Shown piece after piece: positions 53,401 through 58,152 of a stretch of DNA of 64,000 nt. The first letter of the stretch is position 1, and every line of letters begins with the position of its first letter. Made by a program: the position numbers and the translations under genes. Under the pieces are notes generated by a model. It saw nothing but the letters and a program-made list of their open reading frames with translations. It did no database searches and was not told where the DNA came from. The DNA comes from Planococcus citri (lineage: Eukaryota > Arthropoda > Insecta > Hemiptera > Pseudococcidae): NCBI RefSeq assembly GCF_950023065.1, contig NC_088678.1:21070580-21134579 (forward strand). Reading direction: 5' to 3'.

Positions 53401-56400
53401 AGCGTTTCGTGCTGCATTGCTTACCCTTAAAGCAACATATATTCGCTACTTTTAATTTTTTACATTTTCGAGCAGTGGTTCTAAAAATTTTTGAAATTTT
53501 TGACTTTGGGGCCACCCCACAGCCCCCCTATGGGCTCCCCTGGGAAAATATCACCTGATATTAATAATAGGGACCATCCCCTATAAGAAAAGGCCATCTA
53601 AGCCTCGAAGTAGCGAGGGGCACGAAAATGGCCAAAATGACCCTCCTTCTTTCAACCATTATCAACCCGGATACAATTTTTTCGAGAAATTGAAAAACGA
53701 AGCAAAATTTTATGAATTATGGGGAGTTGAGGGGAAACAATACTGATGAAAATTTGCGAGACGAATCATTCGAGAAATTGACGAACTTAATTTTGACATA
53801 ATCAGATTATTTTATTTGGCTTTAAATGATTAATTTAGGTATGTAAAATGATTTGTTTAAAAATCATCTTAATAAAACTAAAAAATCAACTGCATTCTCA
53901 GAAGAAAATGACCCGTCTGAACTGATCACTTCAGGTCAGATTCGATCAGGTCTCCTCTATTTGAGCTCTGATCAGGTCTGAACAGACGATTCATTGATGT
54001 CGTTCGCGAACGATTCATGGATAAAAAATTGTTTTATTTTTTGAATAAATCGATCGCAACTGCGATTTTCCTTGCGAAATCGCAAGGAAAATCTCCTAAA
54101 GAATGGCTAAGATATCTAAAAAAAAAAATGATCAAAAATTTCAAAATAAAATCAGACAAAATTCACCAGAAATTGCCCTAAAAACGTTAAAACTCATTAA
54201 ATGACAAAAACGATTAAAACGACAAAAAGTTCATAAAATATTCATCTTGAGCGAAATTCTACGAACATTGCCTAGATTATTCAGTCAACTTTCGTAAAAT
54301 TTGGCAAAAACTTCGAACCTATGTACCTAGGCGAAAAAGGCACAAAAATTGTTGTTACGCTGCAAAATTTGAGCAAAATCTGGTAAAAGCTATCCAGAGA
54401 TATCGAAAAAAAAAATGTTGGAAATCATAAAAAAATATATCACTTGAATTGAATAAAATTTTGTAAAAATTGCGTACTAAAATGTCATAAAAAACTGTGA
54501 AATTGGCATAAAATCCGCTAAAAATGCCCAACAGCTCATAAATAAAAACTGTTTCCAAAACAGAGCAAAATCTTTAAAAAATTAACAAAAATATACTTAG
54601 AAAATTACCAAAAATTGATGAAATAAGTTTCATCAAAATCGAATGAAATTGTATCGAAATTGTTAAAAATCGAAAAACACCATTTTATGAAAGATCGGCA
54701 AATTGCGTAAAATTTTGCGGAAATTGGCTACCTGATGGTTCATAAAAGTTCGAAAAATTGTTAAAAATGACCAAAAGTAGAAGTAGGTACCTAACATTGT
54801 AAAATTTGAGCCAAATCTTGCAAAAAATTCTTAAATAATTGAAAAAAAAAGGAAAATGGTGAAAAAATGACTAAATATTACCCAAAAAGTTCAAAATCAT
54901 CATCAAAAGAATTAAAATTGACATAAAAATCATGAAAGAGTAGCAAAAATTGTGGAAAGTTGAAAATGACCAAAAGTATACGTACTTAACAGGGTAAAAT
55001 TTGAGCCAAATCTTGCAAAAAAATGCTTGAAAAAATTTTTAAAAGAAAGGAAATTGATGAAAAAATGACCAAATATTACCCACAAAAGTTCAAAAATCAT
55101 CAAAAGCTGTTAAAATTGACATGAAAATCATGAAAGAGTACCAAAAATTGTGGAAATTCAAATCGTATAAAAACAACTAAAAATTACCAAAAAATTTGTA
55201 AAATTTTAGTCAAATGCAACAAAATTTTAAAAAAATCTCACAAAACATTGTTTACATTAACCTATGTTAAGAGGATATAACAGCAATAAAAATCTTAATC
55301 TTTTACAAATCGGTAGCGTTAATTTTTAAAAATGTTCAAAATTGATGGAAGTATCCTCAGTAAATTTGCCCCAGTATGACACAAATCCTTATCTAAAAAA
55401 ATCACTTGAAGCTCACAGAAGAACACAGAAAAGTAAAACTGGAAGGAAATGATAACAAGTACAAAGCCTTGAATAGATGCGTTCAGAGAAATTGTAGGAA
55501 AGACAAAGAAGGCTACTTGAACAGATGTTGTGAAGAAATTCAAGAATACGCTGACCACAACGAATCAAGTATACTATTCAAGAAGATAGGAACAGATCAC
55601 CAGAGATTTTAAACCACAATCATGGGAAATCACAGCCAAGGATGGTACAGTTGCATGGGACTCAAATAAGATTCTAGGGAACTGGAGATTGTATTGCAGC
55701 AAGCTATATTGGAGTGAACCACAGAACCCAAACAACAATGACATACCAGGAATTGAAGTGGACAGTGTAGAAGAGCCTGAAATCTTACTTGACGATGTAA
55801 GAGATGCCATCAAGTCGTTGAGAAAATGCAAAGCACCTGATGTGACAGTATTGAGGCTGAGCTACTACAGTCCATGGGTATTAAGAAAGCAGAGAAGGTG
55901 ATCTGGAAGATATGCAACAACATATGGCACAAAATGATTGTCCAGAACATTGGTGCAAATCAGTGTTAATTCCATTACATAAGAAAGGTGATACGAAAAA
56001 TTGCACCAACTATCGTGCAATAGCCCTGATTCCACATGCCAGTAAAGTGATGCTCTGAATAATCAACAGCAGGATCAAGGCATACTTGCTAAGGCAGATT
56101 CCACCCGAACAGGCAGATTTTATGCCTGGAAGAGGTACAAGAGAACAGATTTTGAACATTGAACAAATAATCCCAAAATTCTGTGAATTTGACATCCCTG
56201 CAGTACTGTGCTTCATTGACTATGCAAAGACCTTTGACTGTGTCAATTGGACAAAGCTATATGAGATACTACACAAGATGGGAGTTCCAGAACACCTAAT
56301 TGAGCTGATCAAATCGCTATACCTATGACAAGAATGAGATGATGGTGAAGGTAGGTGGAGAAGAGTCGACCCTGTTTCAGCCAGAACAGGGAGTAAGGCA

Positions 56401-57733
56401 GGGCTGCATACTCTTACCTCTGCTGTTCAACATCTATGGCGAGTACATCATGCGATAAGCCTTGGAGAACTGGGAAGGCGGCATCAAGATAGGAGGAAGA
56501 AGAATCATCAATCTCCATTACGCTGATGATACCACCTTAATAGCCGCAGATGAAGAGGAACTGGCAGAACTGATCAGGTAGGTCAGGATGATCAGTGAGG
56601 ACATGAGACTCCTCATAAATGTGGGGAAATAAACCAAGGTCATGGTTGTTGATAGAGCTGGATACTTACTAGAATCCAAAGCCCTGAATGAATTTGAAAA
56701 AGTAAACTCATTTATTTATTTGGGTTAACTTGTGGATGCTGATGGAGGATCAGCTAAGAGAATTAGAAGAAGAATAGTTCTTGGAAAAGCAGCAATGTCT
56801 CAGTTGAGAAAAGTCACCACCAACCAGAAAATCTTCATAAAAATGAGGAAGAGACTAATTAGAATGCTAGTTTTTCCAGTTTTCTTATATTGAGTGGAGA
56901 CTTGGACATTGAAGCAAGATGATCGAAGAAGAATAATTGATGCCTTTGAAATGTGGGTATGGTGCAAGATGTTGAAGATACCATACACTGCGCACCGAAC
57001 AAACGCATCAGTTGTGGAACAACTTCAAGAACCAACCAGGCTAAATAAAATATGTGAAACCAGGATAATGAGTTATTTTGGACAAATAGCCAGAAGAGGA
57101 CCCGAAAACATTGAAAAGGGAATTCTCTTTGGCATGGTCCCTGGAACATGATGGAGAGGAAGATTTCCAACAAGGTGGACTGATACAGTCTGGAAAATAG
57201 TTGGCCTAGTTGCAACTGCGGCCACATTAGCTCAAGACAGAGAAGAATGGTGGTTGTTATTGGGAGCACACTAGTCGCTTGTGACTATGACGTTGATGAT
57301 GATGAATTCATTATGAATTCTCAATTTGAAAAAAAAAAACTGAAACCGACTCCTTTTTGTCAAAATTTTGAGTTTTTTTGCATCAAATTATAAATTTTAA
57401 TTCTTCCATTGCTTTTATTCTCCTGTTGAATATCTCTTTTAAACAAAAATGATTGATAATATAAATTCTGCTATTTAGTCGTTTTAGTCTGAATGATTTG
57501 CAAACAAAATGATTTTGAAACCATGATTTTTAAATATGAGAAAAGTAGAACCAAAGTTAAAATTCGTGTAGTTCGCGAATGATTCATTAACTTGGAAATT
57601 CATCTTCACATAACCATGATGTATTGTAATTACAAACGTATAACTCACTTCTTCTTTTAAAGTTTCAGGGAACTGAGTAATCGGTTTGACGGCGAGGTCG
57701 TCGTGAGCACCATCCGGAGGAACGCTGTCTCTC
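6854..57733 (-). CDS. Patj: Patj/MUPP1-like multi-PDZ scaffold gene, 3' part (11 exons joined)
   Basis: Join in minus-strand order: 57733-57649, 50107-50051, 42378-42331, 37347-37246, 14927-14856, 14700-14601, 8762-8581, 8257-8102, 7413-7246, 7160-6973, 6911-6854. Every intron has GT..AG ends and all codon phases agree. The product (404 aa, 388 without exon 42331-42378) has PDZ domains at roughly residues 37-155, 190-277 and 292-378. The carboxylate loops read GLGI, GLGL and GLGL. The helix-B first residues appear to be Tyr, His and Gln, so only the middle domain has the class I histidine. The linker [13 protein letters not shown] and the block [18 protein letters not shown] are hallmarks of the C-terminal PDZ domains of PATJ and MPDZ. 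In that family the protein is an apical polarity and junction scaffold partnering Pals1/Stardust and Crumbs. The L27 domain and earlier PDZ domains must lie beyond position 64000. The family is confident. Patj versus another MUPP1-type paralogue is inferred from the insect context. Confidence 0.82.
6973..7160 (-). CDS. Patj: Patj-like exon: end of third PDZ domain and tail
   Basis: The acceptor is ACTTTGATAG before 7160; the donor AA|GTAAGT at 6973/6972 matches the consensus perfectly. The exon is 188 nt, 62 codons plus two bases. It encodes [40 protein letters not shown] and a closing strand [12 protein letters not shown], then a serine/proline tail RPSPSTSD. Joined to the preceding exon across an 85-bp intron it gives [16 protein letters not shown] stop codon TAA overlaps the donor, so retaining the next 61-bp intron would end the protein at ...STSDK. 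Confidence 0.9.
7246..7413 (-). CDS. Patj: Patj-like exon: end of second and start of third PDZ domain
   Basis: The acceptor TTTTTATTGCCAG precedes 7413 and the donor is ATC|GTTAGT at 7246/7245. The exon is 168 nt, 56 codons, phase 0. It finishes the second PDZ (ITMVVYRDE), crosses an acidic linker ([12 protein letters not shown]), and begins the third PDZ ([19 protein letters not shown], then [12 protein letters not shown]). The [13 protein letters not shown](I/V)SDIV pattern is characteristic of the penultimate-type PDZ of PATJ/MPDZ. Confidence 0.9.
7414..8101 (-). other. intron of the Patj-like gene (688 bp)
   Basis: Bounded by GTAAGA at 8101 and TTGCCAG at 7414. The open frame of the upstream exon continues into it as far as about 7901 with an arginine/lysine-rich product, which I treat as intron read-through. 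Confidence 0.6.
8102..8257 (-). CDS. Patj: Patj-like exon: body of second PDZ domain
   Basis: The acceptor CATTTTTCAG precedes 8257 and the donor is AAA|GTAAGA at 8102/8101. The exon is 156 nt, 52 codons, phase 0. It encodes [34 protein letters not shown] and the helix-B region [15 protein letters not shown]. Histidine in PHNKAL is the class I ligand-selecting position. Splicing to the next exon gives [11 protein letters not shown], with the same spacing as the RQTPxxVRLxxYRDE segment of the vertebrate homologues. That favours the donor over read-through, which would add an arginine-rich tail ending near 7901. Confidence 0.9.
8581..8762 (-). CDS. Patj: Patj-like exon: linker and start of second PDZ domain
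   Basis: The acceptor GTTGTTTACAG precedes 8762 and the donor is TTATTA|GTGAGT at 8581/8580. The exon is 182 nt: two bases finishing a lysine codon, then 60 codons. A low-complexity Ser/Thr/Pro linker is followed by [20 protein letters not shown], the linker motif found before the corresponding PDZ domain of PATJ/MPDZ, and then [20 protein letters not shown], the carboxylate-binding segment. A plus-strand open frame over the same bases looks like a shadow. Confidence 0.9.
8763..9874. other. intronic sequence without recognisable genes
   Basis: AT-rich, with homopolymer runs at 8947-8960 and 9054-9066. From about 9560 it contains loose TTCGGCAAAAAG-like words that continue on the far side of the element at 9878-10595, so the element appears to sit inside an older repeat. 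Confidence 0.4.
9878..10595. mobile_element. CACTA-like fold-back element (non-autonomous)
   Basis: 718 bp, starting CACTAGGCAAC and ending GTTGCCTAGTG, flanked on both sides by TTA (9875-9877 and 10596-10598). The arms (9878-10189 and 10294-10595) are near-complete inverted copies of each other, about 300 bp each. They enclose a GC-rich 104-bp loop with its own hairpin CCACGAT..ATCGTGG. CACTA termini plus a 3-bp target duplication fit the EnSpm/CACTA superfamily. No transposase is present. The open frame within it is a by-product of the palindrome. Confidence 0.8.
10600..10815. repeat. degenerate GGCAAAA-type repeat, forward orientation
   Basis: The words TTTTTGGCAAAA, TTTCTGGCAAAAAGG and GGCAAAAAGTGAGACTT recur every 25-40 bp. 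The same vocabulary appears as its reverse complement at 13240-13810. Confidence 0.5.
10850..11066 (+). mobile_element. LTR retroelement remnant: LTR 3' end and tRNA-Lys primer-binding site
   Basis: TGGCGCCCAACGTGGGGC at 11049-11066 is the exact complement of the 3' end of animal tRNA-Lys(CUU) including CCA, the classic primer-binding site form. It lies two bases after ...AATTACA (ends 11046), which would be the LTR terminus. The upstream LTR boundary is not determinable, and no gag or pol coding sequence follows. 10850 is a guess for the left edge. Confidence 0.6.
11067..12060. other. intronic sequence after the primer-binding site; repeated AGATC/CTACAAAA words
   Basis: No LTR-element protein is recognisable. 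Between 11620 and 11960 phrases such as AAGATCGACAAAAGCATCTA and GTATCTACAAAATG recur in both orientations, suggesting an eroded short inverted-repeat element. I cannot place its ends. Confidence 0.35.
12069..12145 (+). repeat. tRNA-like sequence, possible SINE head
   Basis: GGCAATGGTCTAGTGGTTA resembles an RNA polymerase III A box and CCCAGGTTTAATCCC a B box, about 35 bp apart, followed by CCCAGGGCAG and a T run. The T-arm does not pair well, so this is not a functional tRNA gene. A tRNA-derived SINE fragment is the best reading. Confidence 0.45.
12150..13239. other. intronic sequence with loose GGCAAAA/AATTTTG words
   Basis: AT-rich without a supportable gene; the longest open frame (minus, 12572-12973) is lysine/phenylalanine-rich low complexity. 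12640-12940 shares vocabulary with the degenerate repeat at 10600-10815. 12440-12545 has a tRNA-like GGGTGCAATCCCC stretch, too weak to call. Confidence 0.35.
13240..13810. repeat. degenerate tandem repeat, about 30-35 bp
   Basis: Units of the form AAAAGTCTCGCTTTTTTGCC followed by A-rich sequence recur from 13240 to about 13805 with heavy divergence. They are the reverse complement of words at 10600-10815. The open frames crossing them are artefacts of the repeat. Confidence 0.65.
14601..14700 (-). CDS. Patj: Patj-like exon: end of first PDZ domain and linker
   Basis: The acceptor CGATTATGCAG precedes 14700 and the donor is TCGA|GTGAGT at 14601/14600. The exon is 100 nt: 33 codons plus one base (A). 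It encodes helix B and the last strand, [20 protein letters not shown], then a short charged linker [21 protein letters not shown] is a typical closing strand of this PDZ subtype. The leftover A plus the AA of the next exon makes a lysine codon. Confidence 0.85.
14856..14927 (-). CDS. Patj: Patj-like exon: first PDZ domain, middle
   Basis: The acceptor TTTCTCCTATCAG precedes 14927 and the donor is TCG|GTGAGT at 14856/14855. The exon is 72 nt, 24 codons, phase 0. It encodes [20 protein letters not shown] then SYDS. The GDMILSVN element is the standard PDZ strand D/E signature (consensus GDxILxVN). The tyrosine in SYDS sits where class I domains carry histidine. It is separated from the preceding exon by an intron of about 22.3 kb. 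Confidence 0.85.
14940..16060. other. mixed-composition intronic sequence, no gene
   Basis: 14960-15640 is less AT-biased and richer in CpG than its surroundings, with a GAT microsatellite at 15241-15280. No open frame has recognisable similarity. A cis-regulatory role is possible but not shown. Confidence 0.35.
16070..16830. repeat. tandem repeat, about 120-bp unit, seven copies
   Basis: CCCAACAAACCATACGTCAC recurs near 16089, 16208, 16331, 16450, 16575, 16695 and 16815 (last copies diverged). Each is followed by an AATTTTTCAATTTTTTTGAA block, a G-rich block GGGGGCCAGTAGG, and GGGGGCTCGAATCG. The units are 120-124 bp. Confidence 0.9.
16870..18430. repeat. degenerate repeat cluster with head-on orientation change
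   Basis: The left half has units with GGTCATGCGACCTATCAAAA and TGGGTTAAAATTT, including an almost exact 140-bp tandem duplication (16921 and 17061). From about 17640 the same words appear reverse-complemented (TTTTAACCCATTTTGATAAG, then a GCATGG stretch). The cluster is an imperfect large inverted arrangement centred near 17.6 kb. Confidence 0.7.
18431..20900. other. unique intronic sequence, no gene supported
   Basis: 18850-19700 has CpG-rich stretches (GACGACGACG, ACGATGACGACG) and several open frames on both strands, none with domain signatures. Splice-bounded, family-matching exons were looked for and not found. Confidence 0.35.
21100..23850. repeat. tandem repeat array, about 200-222-bp unit, about twelve copies
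   Basis: TTTCAGGACCTTTTTCTCAA recurs with starts near 21871, 22093, 22314, 22533, 22736, 22953 and 23177, among others. Within each unit come ATCAAAATTGGACCTCGGAT, TTCCAAAAATTTAGTTTTTG and CATGCGACCAAATCGG. Units towards 21100 are more diverged. The predicted peptides merely translate the repeat. Confidence 0.92.
23851..27820. other. unique intronic sequence, no gene supported
   Basis: AT-rich and largely repeat-free. A degenerate CGAATA-type short repeat occupies about 27340-27500, and (CGT)n lies near 26846. No open frame shows a recognisable domain. Confidence 0.35.
27830..28060 (-). pseudogene. possible LINE linker fragment, broken
   Basis: Minus-strand translation gives, in different frames, [16 protein letters not shown], then [20 protein letters not shown], then [16 protein letters not shown], interrupted by a stop. 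Tryptophan-pair motifs of this sort occur between the endonuclease and reverse transcriptase of non-LTR elements. The match is by eye only. Confidence 0.3.
28200..28560 (+). pseudogene. non-LTR retrotransposon reverse transcriptase fragment
   Basis: The translation includes [40 protein letters not shown] and [18 protein letters not shown]. These match the RT block in which family members have CFVDYEKAFDRV; the catalytic aspartates of that block are replaced by Asn and Lys. Stops before and after (for example after IIKNLY) show it is dead. The YADD block is absent. Confidence 0.75.
28589..29016. mobile_element. fold-back element with imperfect inverted arms
   Basis: The left arm starts AGTGAAATTTGTCTAAAAGT. 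The right arm, read in reverse complement, starts AGTTAAGTTTGTCAAAAAGT. The inward sequences also correspond (TGGATGGTCAGTTCAA against TGGATGTTCAGTTCAA, then ATGAATGAA). Arms of about 120 bp enclose a middle with GTTCAAAGT words. It lies directly after the RT fragment. No transposase. Confidence 0.6.
29632..30257. mobile_element. TA-flanked terminal inverted repeat element
   Basis: The termini CCCGCACAACAAT (left) and ATTGTTGTACGGG (right) are inverted copies with one mismatch, flanked by TA on both sides. An internal imperfect palindrome with about 75-bp arms (30014-30090 against 30163-30236) is rich in ACATCAAAAT/GATGTGAATG words. The TA target resembles Tc1/mariner-type insertion. No transposase is present. 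Confidence 0.5.
30680..30955 (+). mobile_element. LINE 3' end with GAT-rich tail
   Basis: GTTAAAGGCCAAGATGCCGG at 30891, then ACGTCATAAAATAGAACTTT and a GATGATGATG tail, is homologous to the insertion at 43885-43948. The preceding T-rich stretch (TTTTTGTTATTTGTTG) looks like the element's 3'UTR. The left edge is approximate. Confidence 0.55.
30960..31380. other. AT-rich intronic sequence
   Basis: No open frame with similarity; no repeat recognised. Confidence 0.3.
31380..32110. other. CpG- and GC-richer unique block in the large intron
   Basis: Contains GCCGCCGCACCGCGCTG-like stretches in otherwise AT-rich DNA, and overlapping open frames on both strands (31739-32008 minus; 31826-32104 plus) without domain signatures. 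It may be regulatory or a local promoter; no evidence settles this. Confidence 0.3.
32350..32860. repeat. dispersed copy of the 17-18 kb degenerate repeat
   Basis: Words such as CAATTTTGGACTCAAGGTTC, TTGACCTATTTTGATAGATT and AAATTTGGGCTCATATTTCT match the second-half orientation of the cluster at 17640-18430. Confidence 0.55.
33725..36320. repeat. satellite built around the palindrome CGTTCGCGAACG
   Basis: The core ATTCGTTCGCGAACGATT, containing a perfect 12-bp palindrome, recurs roughly twenty times including single-base variants. Left part (33738-34830): units of about 125-150 bp with AATGAATCATTCGAGAACGA and TACATGGCCAAACAAAACGA. Right part (35143, 35572, 35999): a higher-order unit of about 425 bp with extra cores. 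The core is better conserved than the spacers. Confidence 0.92.
36340..36860. other. AT-rich intronic sequence
   Basis: No repeat or gene seen; a lone open frame at 36244-36435 overlaps the end of the satellite and has no domain. Confidence 0.3.
37246..37347 (-). CDS. Patj: Patj-like exon: core of first PDZ domain
   Basis: The acceptor TTTTTTGCTAAAG precedes 37347 and the donor is CAG|GTATTT at 37246/37245. The exon is 102 nt, 34 codons, phase 0. It encodes the carboxylate loop and strands B-C ([18 protein letters not shown]), then [16 protein letters not shown]. The HGIFISDI motif recurs in the third PDZ domain (NGIFISDI), as expected of a PDZ strand-C region. It is preceded by a 5-kb intron if the cassette exon is used and followed by a 22.3-kb intron. 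Confidence 0.85.
37348..39100. other. intronic sequence, no gene
   Basis: 37500-37640 is GC-rich (CCCGCGCCCCCCGCCCAGCC) without a supportable exon; a TC microsatellite lies at about 37890. 38560-38990 is AT-rich with AAAATC/CTCTC words. Confidence 0.35.
39120..39765. repeat. second CGTTCGCGAACG array, about 33-bp unit
   Basis: The unit reads GTGACTCGTTCGCGAACGAA followed by TCGATTCGTACAA. Cores are exact or near exact, with occasional longer spacers containing TTTACTCAATTTTTGGTGAA. It has the same palindrome as 33.7-36.3 kb but a different spacer and period. Single copies also lie near 54000 and 57571. Confidence 0.9.
39770..42325. other. AT-rich intronic sequence
   Basis: A/T homopolymers and AAAAATT words dominate to about 41700, with poly-A at 40089-40113 and poly-G at 41441-41450. 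41950-42320 is more complex and approaches the candidate cassette exon. No gene seen. Confidence 0.35.
42331..42378 (-). CDS. Patj: candidate 48-nt in-frame cassette exon inside a PDZ domain
   Basis: The acceptor is TTTTGCCGTAG before 42378 and the donor is CAG|GTACCT at 42331/42330. The exon is 48 nt, 16 codons ([16 protein letters not shown]), phase 0 on both sides, so inclusion or skipping keeps the frame. It would insert a polar, serine/asparagine-rich loop between strand A and the GLGI carboxylate loop of the first PDZ domain. Skipping gives the canonical family spacing, so I read it as an alternative exon. It could also be a chance pair of splice-like sites. Confidence 0.5.
42379..43870. 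other. intronic sequence, no gene
   Basis: Open frames at 42634-42831 and 42990-43292 have no recognisable domain. 43060-43090 is a C-rich run. The sequence is more complex than the AT-rich blocks but nothing was identified. Confidence 0.35.
43885..43948 (+). mobile_element. 64-bp 5'-truncated LINE insertion with target-site duplication
   Basis: GGCGTTAAAGGCCAAGACGC, then CGGACCTCATAAAATAAACT and a (GAT)n tail, flanked by perfect 10-bp copies of AATTCATAAA at 43875-43884 and 43949-43958. This is the footprint of target-primed reverse transcription. The same 3' end occurs at 30891. Confidence 0.8.
43962..44416 (+). pseudogene. Jockey/CR1-like LINE reverse transcriptase C-terminal fragment
   Basis: The translation gives [40 protein letters not shown] and [20 protein letters not shown], the thumb/C-terminal part of jockey-type RTs. 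After a frameshift near 44240 it continues as [20 protein letters not shown] and [10 protein letters not shown] before a stop at 44414. The palm with YADD is missing. It begins next to the 64-bp insertion. Confidence 0.8.
44617..45460. mobile_element. terminal inverted repeat element (GTAATGGGCCCATTTGGT)
   Basis: GTAATGGGCCCATTTGGT at 44636-44653 and its exact reverse complement at 45429-45446 form an 18-bp perfect pair. It extends outward imperfectly to TGTGTCATT at 44617 and AATGACACA ending 45460. A third copy of GGGCCCATTTGGTCA lies inside at about 44825. A tRNA-like stretch (44955-45030, B-box-like GGGTTAGAATC) and a poly-C run (about 45399) are internal. No transposase was seen. Confidence 0.6.
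45490..46285 (+). pseudogene. LINE endonuclease-domain fragment and following linker
   Basis: In alternating frames it encodes [52 protein letters not shown] and [20 protein letters not shown], the C-terminal half of an AP-like LINE endonuclease, then a lysine-rich linker ([20 protein letters not shown]). Several stops and frameshifts. It ends where an AACC-rich stretch begins. Confidence 0.75.
46290..46770. repeat. degenerate TAACC-rich repeat between LINE pieces
   Basis: Irregular repeats such as AACCGTAACCTTAACCATTA from about 46310 to 46745, in AT-rich context. It separates two collinear parts of the same LINE, so it probably entered or expanded within it. Confidence 0.5.
46780..46945 (+). 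pseudogene. LINE fragment upstream of the RT core
   Basis: The translation includes [20 protein letters not shown] and [16 protein letters not shown], the conserved KAPGEDGI(P) block just N-terminal to the reverse transcriptase fingers. A stop precedes it and another follows the block. It is collinear with the endonuclease fragment at 45490-46285. Confidence 0.75.
46950..48545. other. AT-rich intronic sequence
   Basis: Poly-C at 47117-47127; otherwise no repeat, gene or domain recognised. Confidence 0.3.
48549..49792. mobile_element. terminal inverted repeat element with many internal ACTG/CAGT inverted motifs
   Basis: The left end GTACTCTCTTAATTTGAAAC corresponds to the reverse complement of the right end, GTACTCTCTAAATTTGAAGC. 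Both 250-400-bp flanks are packed with TTACTGCTTGAAACAGTAA-type short palindromes; the middle (48830-49400) is free of them. 1.24 kb, with no transposase. The target duplication is unclear (TAAA-like). Confidence 0.65.
50051..50107 (-). CDS. Patj: Patj-like exon: start of first PDZ domain in window
   Basis: The acceptor TTTTTTCAG precedes 50107 and the donor is GTCAGT at 50050. The exon is 57 nt, 19 codons, phase 0 at both ends. It encodes [19 protein letters not shown]. The VRVISTKK stretch fits strand A of a PDZ domain just before the carboxylate-binding loop. Joined directly to the exon at 37347 it gives [18 protein letters not shown], a normal PDZ start. The next exon in order (42331-42378) would interrupt that join. 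Confidence 0.72.
50108..51095. other. intronic sequence, no gene
   Basis: Upstream part of the intron ending at exon 50051-50107. It includes a minus open frame at 50742-50927 without a domain. No repeat recognised. Confidence 0.3.
51101..53650. mobile_element. 2.55-kb fold-back element with TTCAA target duplication
   Basis: The ends AGAAGGAGGGTCATTTTGGC and its reverse complement are flanked by TTCAA at 51096-51100 and 53651-53655. The left arm runs 51101-52510 and the right arm 52712-53650. They are near-identical inverted copies, except that 51906-52370 of the left arm is missing from the right. The unpaired centre is 52511-52711. Identical open frames in the arms (51296-51490 minus and 53261-53455 plus; 51571-51792 plus and 52959-53180 minus, one residue different) reflect the palindrome, not evident coding. 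No transposase. Confidence 0.85.
53660..55380. other. AT-rich intronic sequence with repeated AAAATTGAC/CAAAA words
   Basis: 54750-55200 contains a diverged duplication (TAAAATTTGAGCCAAATCTT at about 54808 and again near 54992). A single CGTTCGCGAACG core lies near 54000. A perfect hairpin is listed separately. No gene. Confidence 0.4.
54064..54093. other. perfect 14-bp inverted repeat with 2-base loop
   Basis: GATTTTCCTTGCGA, AA, TCGCAAGGAAAATC. It is isolated and directly follows the CGTTCGCGAACG core region. Confidence 0.7.
55390..57300 (+). pseudogene. decayed non-LTR retrotransposon (linker, RT with YADD, C-terminus, GAT tail)
   Basis: Order: linker ([39 protein letters not shown]), RT fingers ([20 protein letters not shown]), palm ([40 protein letters not shown]), YADD at 56519-56530 ([20 protein letters not shown]), C-terminal part ([35 protein letters not shown]), ending in GACGTTGATGATGATG near 57300. 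Stops and frameshifts interrupt it at several places (for example near 56058, 56328, 56457, 56580 and 56892). The endonuclease half is absent. The C-terminal arrangement resembles RTE/BovB-like LINEs, but I do not insist on the clade. Confidence 0.88.
57310..57648. other. intron end adjoining exon 57649-57733
   Basis: AT-rich; includes a GTTCGCGAATGATTCATT word at about 57571 related to the palindromic satellite. Confidence 0.4.
57649..57733 (-). CDS. Patj: Patj-like exon: inter-PDZ linker
   Basis: The acceptor is a pyrimidine-rich tract ending TTTTTCAG before 57733; the donor is GTGAGT at 57648. The exon is 85 nt: one base completing an upstream codon, then 28 codons ending ETLKEE. The sequence is acidic and proline-containing ([20 protein letters not shown]), with no domain of its own. 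It ends in phase 0, matching the next exon. It is the most 5' exon I could find. The upstream exon supplying two codon bases is not recognisable before 64000. Confidence is moderate because this linker is poorly conserved and the call rests on splice sites and phase. Confidence 0.62.
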
Positions 57734-57902
57734 CTGAAAAATCGAGAAAAAAAACGAATTTAATGATAATCAAGTATCTAATAATAAGGTAACGTTGAAC
57801 ATTTCAAACGAACTCATTGATACGAAAATGCATTAGAATTATACCACAAAAATATCAATAATGATAAAAAAGAATATTATTTAGCCTTCAGTACTGACCC
57901 AT

Positions 57903-58118
57903 AACTATAATACCCGAGGGATAAACTCAATCTTTGCAGATCAGATGAGGACTAAAGTCAACAGGGAAGGAATAGATACTATGGCAGTCAAAATCTTTAA
58001 TAGTCTCCCTCCTCAAATCAGAGATGTTCATAATACTAAGTTATTTAAAAAATTCCTTCAAAAATGGCTAATCAAGGAGGCATTTTATTGTGTGGATGAG
58101 TTCCTGGGCAAACTATAA
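57903..58118 (+). pseudogene. LINE reverse transcriptase C-terminus (71 codons and stop)
   Basis: A continuous frame encodes NYNTRGINSIFADQMRTKVN, EGIDTMAVKIFNSLPPQIRD and TKLFKKFLQKWL, ending FLGKL-stop at 58116. The NTRG...GI....K.FN.LP..I pattern is typical of the last segment of jockey/CR1-type RTs. There is no upstream RT, so it is a 5'-truncated insertion. The 3'UTR continues to about 58973, interrupted by the element at 58153-58800. Confidence 0.78.
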
Positions 58119-58152
58119 CCCTGTATTGTATTATTTTTTATATTTATTACTT

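Noticed and set aside
51296..53455. Identical 64- and 73-codon frames in opposite orientation as a duplicated gene pair
   Set aside because: They are mirror copies in the arms of the fold-back element. The peptides have no recognisable domain, and identity follows from the palindrome.
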